From: Hyphomicrobiales bacterium
Lineage (GTDB): Bacteria; Pseudomonadota; Alphaproteobacteria; Rhizobiales; Beijerinckiaceae
Assembly (NCBI GenBank): GCA_016716745.1
Contig: JADJVD010000010.1
Span: 1-64,000 of the forward strand
Length of the DNA stretch: 64,000 nt
Reading direction: 5' to 3'
Position 1 is the stretch's first letter, and each line of letters begins with the position of its first letter. Both the position numbers and the translations under genes were made by a program. Positions 34,366-43,915 of the stretch are shown in pieces. A model generated the notes under the pieces. It worked only from the letters and a program-made list of their open reading frames with translations. It ran no database searches and was not told the origin of the DNA.

Positions 34366-35480
34366 TTGTTGCGGATCTGCGCGCGCAGCGTCTCGCTGAC
34401 GACGGCGTCGAAAGCGTCCTTCGGCGCGCCGGCGGTCTTCGCGGCGGCGGCCTGCTTCTCCTTCACATAGGCGTCGCGCCTGGCGACGAGATCGCCCATC
34501 TGCTTGCCGAGCGCGGCGCGTTCGACGTCCGCCTTGTCGAGATAGGCCTGCCGCTCGGCCGGCGGCAACGCGCGCACGGGATCGGGCAGTTCGGCCTCCG
34601 GCACGCTGTCGAGCTTGCGGCGGCCCTGCTTCACGTCGGCGACGAGATCGCCCTCGCCGGTCACGGCGTCGCGGCCCTTGCCGACGCGGTTGACGTAGCC
34701 GGCGAGGTCGGATGCGGCGGCCTTCGGCGCGGCCTTTATCTGCTCGGCCTTCTTGCGCACCGAGTCCTGCCGGCTGCGGTCGCCATACGGCAGGATCGTG
34801 CCGTTGATGCGCTCCTGCAGGATGATGATTTCCTCGTCGTAGGGCGTGTCGATGATCACGACCTTGCCGCCGTCCTGCGGGATCGGGATGTAGCGCCCGC
34901 CGCCCTGCTGGGCGATGTCGCGCCACACGCGCGCGGTGTCGCGCGCCTCGCCCGCCTGCACGGCGTTGACGATCAGGCCGCGCGAGCGCGCGTCGGCGAC
35001 GATCTCCTGATATTTGCGGTCCTGCTTGTAGTCCATGTGCGGCGGCGCATCGCCGACGAGGAAGAGAATGCGGTCGCTCGCGGGCCCCTGCGACCAGCCA
35101 AGGCCGGTCACCGCCTTGTCGAGCGCCTCGTTGACGGATTCGGGCCAGTCCCCGCCGCCATTCGCCTTCAGTTGCAGAAGGTGGCCGTAGATCTCCTGGA
35201 TGTCGGTCGTCAGGTCGAAGCTCTTCGTCACGTATTCATCGCCGATGTCGCGGTAGGCGACGAGGGCCATGCGCACCTCGGCGTCGGGATTGGCGTCGAC
35301 GATCGAGGTGGCGATCGACCAGATCTTGCGCTTGGCGCCTTCGATCAGGCTCGCCATCGAGCCCGTGGTGTCGAGCACGAAGGCGACCTCCACCACCGGC
35401 CGCGCGCTGGCGGCGGCCGACATGCCAATGCTCATTGCGCCCGCCAGCAATGCGGCGCGCCAGATATTTCCCCGTGTCAT
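34362..35480 (-). CDS. Exported von Willebrand factor type A domain protein
   Basis: A 372-aa protein with an N-terminal signal sequence (WRAALLAGAMSIGMSAAASA) and a VWA domain. The metal-ion-dependent adhesion site D-x-T/S-x-S is present as DTTGS (37-41), with later GDWPESV and FLVGDAPPH segments completing the fold. The C-terminal third is a charged helical region. Likely a periplasmic or secreted metal-dependent binding protein. Coupled to the DUF817 membrane protein by a 4-base overlap, which suggests a joint function. Confidence 0.8.
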   Translation of the reverse strand: MTRGNIWRAALLAGAMSIGMSAAASARPVVEVAFVLDTTGSMASLIEGAKRKIWSIATSIVDANPDAEVRMALVAYRDIGDEYVTKSFDLTTDIQEIYGHLLQLKANGGGDWPESVNEALDKAVTGLGWSQGPASDRILFLVGDAPPHMDYKQDRKYQEIVADARSRGLIVNAVQAGEARDTARVWRDIAQQGGGRYIPIPQDGGKVVIIDTPYDEEIIILQERINGTILPYGDRSRQDSVRKKAEQIKAAPKAAASDLAGYVNRVGKGRDAVTGEGDLVADVKQGRRKLDSVPEAELPDPVRALPPAERQAYLDKADVERAALGKQMGDLVARRDAYVKEKQAAAAKTAGAPKDAFDAVVSETLRAQIRNK

Positions 35481-35785
35481 GCGCAGTCTCCCCGTGCGAC
35501 TGCGCGAAGCCTCGGCCGCGAAAGCGGCGGCGGTTCGGGCGTGCCGCGGCGGCACGCGGGCGCGATGATGGCGAAAGATGGGAGGGCGTTGCGAGGCGTG
35601 CGAGCCGGAGGCTCGCGGTCCAACTGCGGCGCCGCGCGGTTACAATGTCGCCGTTACTCGACTTGGAATGAGAGCTGGCCGAACCATCCCGTCATTGCGA
35701 GGAGCGGAGCGACGAAGCAATCCAGCTTCCCCGCAGACTGGATTGCTTCGCTTCGCTCGCAATGACGGCCGGGTCGCGTGGCGCG
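35481..35785. repeat. Intergenic region with palindromic element and short hairpin
   Basis: 305 bases between two minus-strand genes. A full element occupies 35691-35766 (GTCATTGCGAG...CTCGCAATGAC), 19 bases beyond the stop of the PLP lyase gene. A smaller perfect hairpin GCGAGCC-GGA-GGCTCGC lies at 35600-35616; the same 17-base motif recurs twice at 40.3-40.5 kb. The remaining sequence should contain the VWA gene promoter but no clear box was found. Confidence 0.75.
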
Positions 35786-37060
35786 TCAGGCCAGCGCCTG
35801 ACGGAAGTCGGCGATCAGGTCGTCGACATGCTCGATGCCGACCGACAGGCGCACCAGCCCCTCGGTGACGCCGATGGCGAGGCGCTCGGCTTCCGCGACG
35901 CCGGAATGAACGGTCGTCGCGGGATGGCAGATCAGCGACTCGGTGCCGCCGAGGCTGACGGCGAGCTTCACGATCTTCAGCCGGTCGAGCACGCGGAAGG
36001 CGCTGGCGCGGTCGCCGACGTCGAAGGACATCAGCGATCCCGGCCCCGTGCATTGCCGCGCATAGATCTGCGCCTGCGCGCTTCCCGGCTTGGCCATCGT
36101 GGGGAAATGCACGGCCTTCACCTTCGGGTGCGAGGCCAGAAATTCGGCGACGCGCACGGCGTTGTCGGAGGCCCGGCGCATGCGCAGCGCCACCGTCTCC
36201 AGCGAGCGGGCGAGCATCCAGCAGGAGTTGGGATCGAGATTGCCGCCGAGCAGCGCGCGGAGCATGCGGATCGGCGCGACCGCCTCGCGCTTGCCGAGCA
36301 CGGCGCCGGCGACGAGATCGCTGTGGCCGCCGACATATTTCGTCAGCGAGTAGAGCGACAGGTCCGCGCCGGCGCGGATGGCGCTCTGGAAGACGGGGCC
36401 GAGCAGCGTGTTGTCGACGGCGACGAGCGGGCGGTGGCCCTGCGCGCGGCCGATGTCGGTCGCCACTTCCGCCGCGAGGCGGATGTCGCAGAGCGAGGCG
36501 AGCGGGTTCGAGGGCGTCTCGAGGAAGATCATCGCGACGCGGCCCTTGGCGCGCGCCGCCTCGCCGTCGCGCCGCATCGCCGCGCCGTCCGTCGCGTCGG
36601 CGAGCGGCAGCGCCGTCACGCCGAAGCGCGAGAGCACTTTCTTGAACAGCGAATCCGTGCCGCCGTAGAGCGGCTGGCTGTAGAGAATGGCGTCGCCCGG
36701 CGAGCAATGGGCAAGCACTGCGGTGGCGATGGCCGCCATGCCGCTCGAGAAGACCGCGCCCGCATCCGCGCCCTCGTAGATCGCGAGGCGCTCCTCGACG
36801 ATCTGCGCGTTTGGATGATTGAAACGTGAGTAGACGAGGCCGCCGTCGGCGTCGTTGCGCGCCGTCTTGGAACGGCCCGACACGATGTCGAAGAATTCCC
36901 GCCCTGCATCGGCGGACGGGAAGCAGAAGGTGGAGGTGAGAAAGACAGGCTGCTTGACCGAGCCTTCCGACAGCGCAGGATCGTAGCCGTAGCCCAGCAT
37001 CAGCGTTTCCTCGCTGAGGCGATGGCCGGCGAGCTCGGTTTCGCGGAAATCCTTGGACAT
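35786..37060 (-). CDS. Trans-sulfuration PLP enzyme (cystathionine/methionine gamma-lyase type)
   Basis: A 424-aa Cys/Met-metabolism PLP enzyme acting on sulfur amino acids. Motifs: VYSRFNHPNAQIVEERLA, FSSGMAAIATAVLAHCSPGD, ETPSNPLASLCDI, VAVDNTLLGPVFQ and the PLP lysine in YSLTKYVGGHSDLVAGAV, and SLGGTESLICHPATTVHSG near the end. The family cannot be split reliably between cystathionine gamma-synthase, gamma-lyase and methionine gamma-lyase by eye. The divergent Lrp-type regulator and lack of methionine genes favour a catabolic lyase. Confidence 0.83.
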   Translation of the reverse strand: MSKDFRETELAGHRLSEETLMLGYGYDPALSEGSVKQPVFLTSTFCFPSADAGREFFDIVSGRSKTARNDADGGLVYSRFNHPNAQIVEERLAIYEGADAGAVFSSGMAAIATAVLAHCSPGDAILYSQPLYGGTDSLFKKVLSRFGVTALPLADATDGAAMRRDGEAARAKGRVAMIFLETPSNPLASLCDIRLAAEVATDIGRAQGHRPLVAVDNTLLGPVFQSAIRAGADLSLYSLTKYVGGHSDLVAGAVLGKREAVAPIRMLRALLGGNLDPNSCWMLARSLETVALRMRRASDNAVRVAEFLASHPKVKAVHFPTMAKPGSAQAQIYARQCTGPGSLMSFDVGDRASAFRVLDRLKIVKLAVSLGGTESLICHPATTVHSGVAEAERLAIGVTEGLVRLSVGIEHVDDLIADFRQALA

Positions 37061-37242
37061 GACCTCGCCTCCCGAGGGCTGTTTCCTGACCCGGAGGCGG
37101 AGTGTGCCAAACCCGGATGCTTCGCAATATTTTGGCGATGTAAGCAGTTGAATTTCGCGTGATTTGCATTTCTTGCAGCATCGAAGCAAATTCATCGCGA
37201 AACTGCAGCGCGCCTACGGCGCCGGCGAAAAGGATTTGCGCG
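37061..37242. promoter_or_regulatory. Divergent promoter region between PLP lyase and Lrp regulator
   Basis: 182 bases with an AT-rich core at about 37120-37195 (GCAATATTTTGGCGATG, GTGATTTGCATTTCTTGC), the likely Lrp-binding and promoter zone. AAAGGA precedes the regulator start. Binding is inferred from the divergent arrangement. Confidence 0.5.
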
Positions 37243-37686
37243 ATGGGGCCGGACCTCGACGACCTCGACCGCCAGATCGTCGCGCACCTCAGCGCAGACG
37301 CGCGGCTCACCAATCTCGAACTGGCCGAGCGGGTGCCCCTGTCGCACTCCGCCATTTCGCGGCGGATCCGCCGGCTGGAGGCGGACGGCGTGCTGCTCGG
37401 CTATCACGCGCGCGTCGCCCCCGAAGCCTTGGGGACGAGCGTGCGCGCCTTCGTCGCCGTGCAGCGCCAGCCCTCCGTGCCGGCGGTCGAGGTCGCGCGC
37501 AGCCTCTCGGCGGCGGAGGGCGTCGCCGGCGTGTGGATCCTCTCCGGCGATTTCGACGTGATGATCGAACTCGCCGCCCGCGACATGCCGCATTATTCCG
37601 CGATCATGCTCGATCAGGTGCAGACCGTCGCGGGCGTCGCGGCGACGCGCAGCATGTTCGTGCTGTCGAGCGTGCGCGAACGCTGA
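37243..37686 (+). CDS. Lrp/AsnC-family transcriptional regulator
   Basis: A 147-aa regulator. Residues about 5-55 form the N-terminal helix-turn-helix (LDRQIVAHLSADARLTNLELAERVPLSHSAISRRIRRLE), followed by GVLLGYHARVAPEALG and a C-terminal RAM domain with GVWILSGDFDVMIEL that would bind an amino acid. Divergence from the sulfur amino-acid lyase suggests it controls that gene in response to its substrate. Spaced 11 bases before a cupin gene, probably co-transcribed. Confidence 0.87.
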   Translation: MGPDLDDLDRQIVAHLSADARLTNLELAERVPLSHSAISRRIRRLEADGVLLGYHARVAPEALGTSVRAFVAVQRQPSVPAVEVARSLSAAEGVAGVWILSGDFDVMIELAARDMPHYSAIMLDQVQTVAGVAATRSMFVLSSVRER

Positions 37687-37697
37687 GGGAGGGGCCA

Positions 37698-38066
37698 ATG
37701 CCGGAGGACCGCATTCGCGTGCTCGACCGCGCGCAATGGTCGCGCCCTGGCCACGAGACGGCGGAGCTGTGGCGCGGGCGGTTCGACGGCGACGTCTTCG
37801 GCGCGCAGACCTCCGTGATCTTCTATTCGACCGACGAGATCGGCGCCGGGCCGAAGCTGCATCGCCACCCCTACGACGAGATTTTCGTCATTCGCCGCGG
37901 CCGCGCGCTGTTCACGGTCGGCGAGCGCCGGATCGAGGCGCAGGAGGGGCAGATCGTGTTCGGCCCGGCCGGCGTTCCGCATAAATTCGTCAACCTCGGC
38001 CCCGGGCCGCTGGAGACGATCGACATCCACGTCGCGCCGCGGATCGCGCAGGAGGATCTGGAATAG
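37698..38066 (+). CDS. Single-domain cupin protein
   Basis: A 122-aa cupin. Motif 1 is HRHPYDEIFVIRRGRALFTVG with the two His and a Glu of the metal site; motif 2 is IVFGPAGVPHKFVNLG with the third His. A metal site is therefore present, but cupins span many enzymes and sensors and nothing indicates the substrate. GGGAGGGG precedes ATG 37698; follows the Lrp gene closely. Confidence 0.8.
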   Translation: MPEDRIRVLDRAQWSRPGHETAELWRGRFDGDVFGAQTSVIFYSTDEIGAGPKLHRHPYDEIFVIRRGRALFTVGERRIEAQEGQIVFGPAGVPHKFVNLGPGPLETIDIHVAPRIAQEDLE

Positions 38067-38147
38067 CCGCCTTTCGTCGAAGGGCGCGATTGGCGCAGCC
38101 CGGCCGGGGGGATAGACTCGGGCCGCCCCTTCGGAGACACGCCGATC

Positions 38148-40307
<2,160 letters not shown>

Positions 40308-40312
40308 GGTTT

Positions 40313-40329
40313 GCGAGCCTCCGGCTCGC
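40313..40329. terminator. Short hairpin just after the mutase stop codon
   Basis: GCGAGCC-TCC-GGCTCGC, six bases beyond the stop. The same hairpin in opposite orientation is at 40505-40521, beside msrB, and at 35600-35616. No T-run, so a weak or bidirectional terminator at most. Confidence 0.45.
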
Positions 40330-40407
40330 ATGGGATCAAACGAAACCTGCGCGAGTCACACGCCCGGCGCGGCGATCGCCCAGGCGGCGGCGGAGTGAGG
40401 GCGCTCC

Positions 40408-40483
40408 GTCATTGCGAGGAGCGAAGCGACGAAGCAATCCATCCCGCCCGCAGGCTGGATTGCTTCGCTTCGCTCGCAATGAC
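40408..40483. repeat. Palindromic element between mutase and msrB
   Basis: One full copy: left arm GTCATTGCGAGGAGCGAAG..., right arm ...CTCGCAATGAC, in the convergent 220-base gap. It is flanked on both sides by copies of the GCGAGCC/GGCTCGC hairpin. Confidence 0.85.
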
Positions 40484-40527
40484 GGCAGGATTGCCAGCGA
40501 GAATGCGAGCCGGAGGCTCGCGCACCG

Positions 40528-40926
40528 TCACGCGGCCCGAAAATCCAGCGCCACGCCGTTGATGCAGTAGCGCAGGCCCGTCGGCGGCGGGCCGTCGGGG
40601 AAGACGTGGCCGAGATGGCTGCCGCAATTGGCGCAATGCACTTCCGTGCGCGTCATGCCCCAGCTGCGATCCGTCGTCGTCTCGACGGCGCCGGGCGCCG
40701 GGTCGGTGAAGCTCGGCCAGCCGGTGCCGCTCTCGAACTTCGTCTTGGCGACGAACAGCTCCTGCCCGCAACCGGCGCAGGAGAAGGTTCCGGCGCGCTT
40801 TTCGGAGAGCAGCGCGCAGGAGCCCGGCCGCTCGGTGCCGTGGCCGCGCATCACGTCGTATTGCTCGGGGCTAAGCTTCGCGCGCCATTCGGCGTCGCTC
40901 AATGCGAAGGGAAAGGTCTTGTCCAT
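40528..40926 (-). CDS. msrB: Peptide-methionine (R)-S-oxide reductase MsrB
   Basis: MsrB repairs oxidised methionine (R-sulfoxide) in proteins. The 132-aa protein carries the zinc cysteines C50-x-x-C53 (CAGC) and C98-x-x-C101 (CANC), the fold motif ESGTGWPSF, CGSHLGHVFPDGPPPTGLRY and the catalytic C121 in RYCING. Length is normal for a stand-alone enzyme. Start ATG 40926 (MDKTFPFALSDAEWR). It sits beside superoxide dismutase and a lipoprotein, a loose oxidative-stress neighbourhood. Confidence 0.93.
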   Translation of the reverse strand: MDKTFPFALSDAEWRAKLSPEQYDVMRGHGTERPGSCALLSEKRAGTFSCAGCGQELFVAKTKFESGTGWPSFTDPAPGAVETTTDRSWGMTRTEVHCANCGSHLGHVFPDGPPPTGLRYCINGVALDFRAA

Positions 40927-40975
40927 CTCGGGCTCCTCGCCCCTCAAGTGGCGTCGAGGCGTCCGCGCGGCAAGG

Positions 40976-42154
40976 TCAGAGCGTCGGAACAGCGCTGGCG
41001 GCGACCGGCGGCGGCAGCGGCTCGGCGGCGATCTGCGGTCTGGCCTCGATCGGGGCCGGGCGCTCGCCCAGAACGGCCTGCGCGCGATCCTCGACGCGCG
41101 GCTCGGCGAGGCGCGCGCCGATCGAGGCGACGACGCCGGGCGCCTCGGCGAAGGCGCCGTGGCGGATGACGCCGGAGGCTTCGGCGGTGATGTCGTAGAC
41201 GTTGACGCCAAGCTTCTGCAACGCGGCGCGGGTCTTCTCGTCGCGCGCATCGACGCTGCCGAGGCGGATGCGGTCGCCGGCGAGGGTCGAGGAGATCGAC
41301 AGCGCGCGGTCGTTGGTGGTGGCGAAGACGGAGACGCGCGCGCCCGGCAGGCGCGCCATCTGCTGCTCGAACACGCCGAGATCGAGATCGGGGGCGGCGA
41401 GCATCACCTCGCCGAGGCGCCCGTCGAGCGTCGGCCGGCCGGCGATGGCGTTCTGGCGCAGCGCCTCCATGGCGAGCCACGTCCCCATGGAATGGGCGAG
41501 CACATGCACGCGGCCGACGCCGGGCGTGCGCGACAGCTCGGCGAGCAGCTTCTCCAGCGCGTCGCGCGAGGCGGTGGCGCTCTCACGGTCCGAGCCGTAG
41601 GCGAGCAGCGTCTGGCGCGAGGGCCAGGTGAACAGCACCGGCACGCCGGAAAAGCGCGAATCCGCGACGATCTGCGCGAGGCGCATGCGCGCCTCGCCGA
41701 CGGAGTTGTTGAAGCCGTGGACGAAGACGAGCACGTCGCGGCTGGCGCCGACGCGGCCGGACAGATGCGTGGCGACGGTCTGCGCGAAGTCCTGTTCGTC
41801 GAGCGATTTGCGCTGGCGCAGCGCGAAATGGCGGCGCGGATCGGGCGCGCCGAAGGTCTGGCGCTCGATCACGCCGGCGGCATGGCCGGGCGGCGCGGTG
41901 ACGATGGCGAGGGAATAGCGCGCCGGGCCGATGGCGTCGGCGCTCGCCCCCTCCTCGCCCTTGCGGGTGGAGGCGACGAAGACGGGAATCGGCCGCGGCT
42001 CGCCTTGCGGGGCGGAGAACAGGCCGCCGGCGGAGGCGACGTTGGTCGTCACCGTGCTCGCCATCTCGCCCGCGGTCACGCAACCCGCGAGCGCCAACGC
42101 GGCCGCCGCCGCCGCGCCAAACCGCGCGAGTCGCGCAAACATCGAACCCGACAT
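40976..42154 (-). CDS. Alpha/beta-hydrolase lipoprotein (DUF900-type)
   Basis: A 392-aa protein with a lipoprotein signal: hydrophobic helix then LALAGC at residues about 20-25, so it should be lipid-anchored. The hydrolase domain shows VLVFVHGFNNSVGEA (oxyanion region), the nucleophile elbow VHVLAHSMGTWLA, and APDLDLGVF; the typical DUF900 segment is FTWPSRQTLLAYGSDRESA. Ends in a Pro/Ala-rich tail. Substrate unknown. A TTAA-N7-TTAC box about 90 bases upstream suggests cell-cycle control. Confidence 0.8.
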   Translation of the reverse strand: MSGSMFARLARFGAAAAAALALAGCVTAGEMASTVTTNVASAGGLFSAPQGEPRPIPVFVASTRKGEEGASADAIGPARYSLAIVTAPPGHAAGVIERQTFGAPDPRRHFALRQRKSLDEQDFAQTVATHLSGRVGASRDVLVFVHGFNNSVGEARMRLAQIVADSRFSGVPVLFTWPSRQTLLAYGSDRESATASRDALEKLLAELSRTPGVGRVHVLAHSMGTWLAMEALRQNAIAGRPTLDGRLGEVMLAAPDLDLGVFEQQMARLPGARVSVFATTNDRALSISSTLAGDRIRLGSVDARDEKTRAALQKLGVNVYDITAEASGVIRHGAFAEAPGVVASIGARLAEPRVEDRAQAVLGERPAPIEARPQIAAEPLPPPVAASAVPTL

Positions 42155-42243
42155 GACCGCCCTTCTCGATTTCGGGCGGAGCCATGCGCCTCAAACGCGG
42201 CGAGAATTCGACCGCCGCCGCGATTTGAACGACAATGCACGCC

Positions 42244-42258
42244 TTAACAAAACGTTAC
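42244..42258 (-). promoter_or_regulatory. Near-consensus CtrA-type box
   Basis: TTAA-CAAAACG-TTAC, one mismatch from TTAA-N7-TTAA, about 90 bases upstream of the lipoprotein hydrolase. Regulation inferred. Confidence 0.4.
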
Positions 42259-42276
42259 CGCATGTGCGAACGACAA

Positions 42277-42304
42277 CGCCCGCCACGAGGACTCGCGGCG
42301 GGCG
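42277..42304 (-). terminator. Hairpin terminator after sodB
   Basis: On the minus strand CGCCCGCC and GGCGGGCG pair around a partly complementary GCGAGTCCTCGT loop, followed by TTGTCGTT, about 32 bases past the sodB stop. Reasonable intrinsic terminator with a weak T-tract. Confidence 0.5.
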
Positions 42305-42335
42305 CATGGGCGGAAACGTAAAGCGGCGCGGCCGC

Positions 42336-42935
42336 TTACTTCATCGCGGCCTGATACATCTCGTCGACATGCTCCCAGTTGACGAGATGATCGACAAAGG
42401 CCTTGAGGTAGTCGGGCCGGCGATTGCGGTAGTCGATATAGTAGGAGTGCTCCCACACGTCGCAGCCCAGAATCGGCTTGCCGCCATGCACGAGCGGGCT
42501 CTCGCCGTTCGGCGTCTTGGACACGGAGATCTTGCCGTCCTTGACCTGAAGCCAGGACCAGCCCGAGCCGAACTGGGTGACGCCGGCCTGGACGAAGTCC
42601 TCCTTCATCTTGTCGACGGAGCCGAAGGCCTCGACGATCGCATTCTCCAGCCCGCCGGGGATCTTGCCGCCGCCATTCGGCTTCATCCACTTCCAGAAAT
42701 GCAGGTGGTTGTAGTGCTGGCCGGCGTTGTTGAAGAGGCCGGCGTTCTTGCCGAACGAGCCTTTCACGATCTCCTCGAGCGACTTGCCCTCCCACTCCGT
42801 GCCCTTGAGCAGGTTGTTGCCGTTGTTCACGTAAGCGAGGTGATGCTTGTCGTGATGGTATTCCAGCGTCTCCTTCGACATGTAGGGCTGGAGCGCGTCA
42901 TGGGCGTAGGGCAGATCGGGAAGGCTGAACGTCAT
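42336..42935 (-). CDS. sodB: Superoxide dismutase, Fe type
   Basis: Converts superoxide to hydrogen peroxide and oxygen in the cytoplasm. The 199-aa protein has metal ligands H27 (LEYHHDKHH), H77 (GQHYNHLHFW), D159 and H163 (GCDVWEHSYYIDY). A glutamine in NNAGQHYNH (position 73) corresponds to the residue typical of iron enzymes, so Fe is preferred over Mn. Length and start (MTFSLPDLPYAHDAL) are normal. Monocistronic, with its own terminator. Confidence 0.93.
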   Translation of the reverse strand: MTFSLPDLPYAHDALQPYMSKETLEYHHDKHHLAYVNNGNNLLKGTEWEGKSLEEIVKGSFGKNAGLFNNAGQHYNHLHFWKWMKPNGGGKIPGGLENAIVEAFGSVDKMKEDFVQAGVTQFGSGWSWLQVKDGKISVSKTPNGESPLVHGGKPILGCDVWEHSYYIDYRNRRPDYLKAFVDHLVNWEHVDEMYQAAMK

Positions 42936-43103
42936 CGGTGCGTCTCCTCACGCGAGTATTGGCGCGCCGCGGCGCGGGGCGCCGCGCGTCACCGCCATAA
43001 TTAGCGGTCCGAGCGCCCGCGGCAACCGGCGCGCCCGGCTTTCGCCTTGAAGGCTGCGCACTCATGCTGTTTGTGACGAAGGGAATGCGAGCCGGGAGAG
43101 ACC

Positions 43104-43915
43104 ATGCGGACGGTGGTTCTGGGATTGGGGCTGGCGCTGCTGGCGGCAGGGGCGTGGTCGCTCTACGCCAGCGTCGACCTGATCGGGCTGGAGCGCGGCA
43201 CGGCCTATGTCGCGGCCGGCGCCTATCCCTGATCAGCGGCGGCGTCGTCACGATCGCGCTGGCGACGGTGATCGCGCGGCTCGACCGGCTCGCGCTTGGC
43301 CCATCGGGCGCGCGAACGGCGGCGAGCGCGGCGGCCGCCTCCCCGGCGCTGGCGGCGATGGCGGCGGCCGCCGTCTCGACGTCGCAGGAGGTCGAACGCG
43401 AGAGGCCGCAGGACGAGGAGCGGGCGCAGGCGCGCGACGACAGCGCGCCGCGCGCCGCCGCGCCGGAACGCGCGGAGGCGGACGAGCAGCCGCCGCTCGA
43501 CGATGCGCCCGCCGCCGTCGCGCCGCCGACGCTCGATCCGCCGCGCGAGGTTACGAACGCGGCGGAGACGCGCGGAAGCTGGCGTTCGCCGCCGCAGATC
43601 TTCCCGAACGACCCGCCGCTGAAACTCGATCTGCCGCCGGAGCCGGCTTCGTCGCCTGTGCGCGCGCAGCCGAACGACGAACCGGCGCGGCCGCAGGCGC
43701 AGGACGAGGATGTCGACTGGCTCTCCGAAAGCCTCTCCGGCGCGGCGACCGCCGACGCCGCGGCGAAGCCGGCGCCGCGCATCGTCGGGCGCTATCAGGC
43801 CGGCGGCGTCGACTATGTGATGTATTCCGACGGCTCGATCGAGGCCGGGCACGGCGAGGCGCGCCAGCGTTTCGCCACGCTGGCGGACCTGAAGGCCTTC
43901 ATCGGGGAGACGTGA
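43104..43915 (+). pseudogene. Membrane-anchored Pro/Ala-rich protein, frameshifted
   Basis: Starts MRTVVLGLGLALLAAGAWSLYASVDLIGLERGTAY with one membrane helix, then meets TGA at 43230 after VAAGAYP. In the next frame LISGGVVTIALATVIARLDRLALG gives a second helix and the frame stays open to 43915. The span is one base short of a multiple of three, so a single lost base near 43229 is likely; the repaired protein is about 270 aa. The middle is Ala/Pro/Glu-rich and disordered; the C-terminus ends with a compact domain RYQAGGVDYVMYSDGSIEAG...FATLADLKAFIGE. Function unknown. Overlaps the convergent peptidase gene by 17 bases. Confidence 0.65.

Noticed and set aside
37061..38147. Cobalamin riboswitch upstream of B12-dependent mutase or the sulfur amino-acid genes
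   Set aside because: No B12-box-like conserved core or long structured leader was found; the mutase leader is only about 80 bases.
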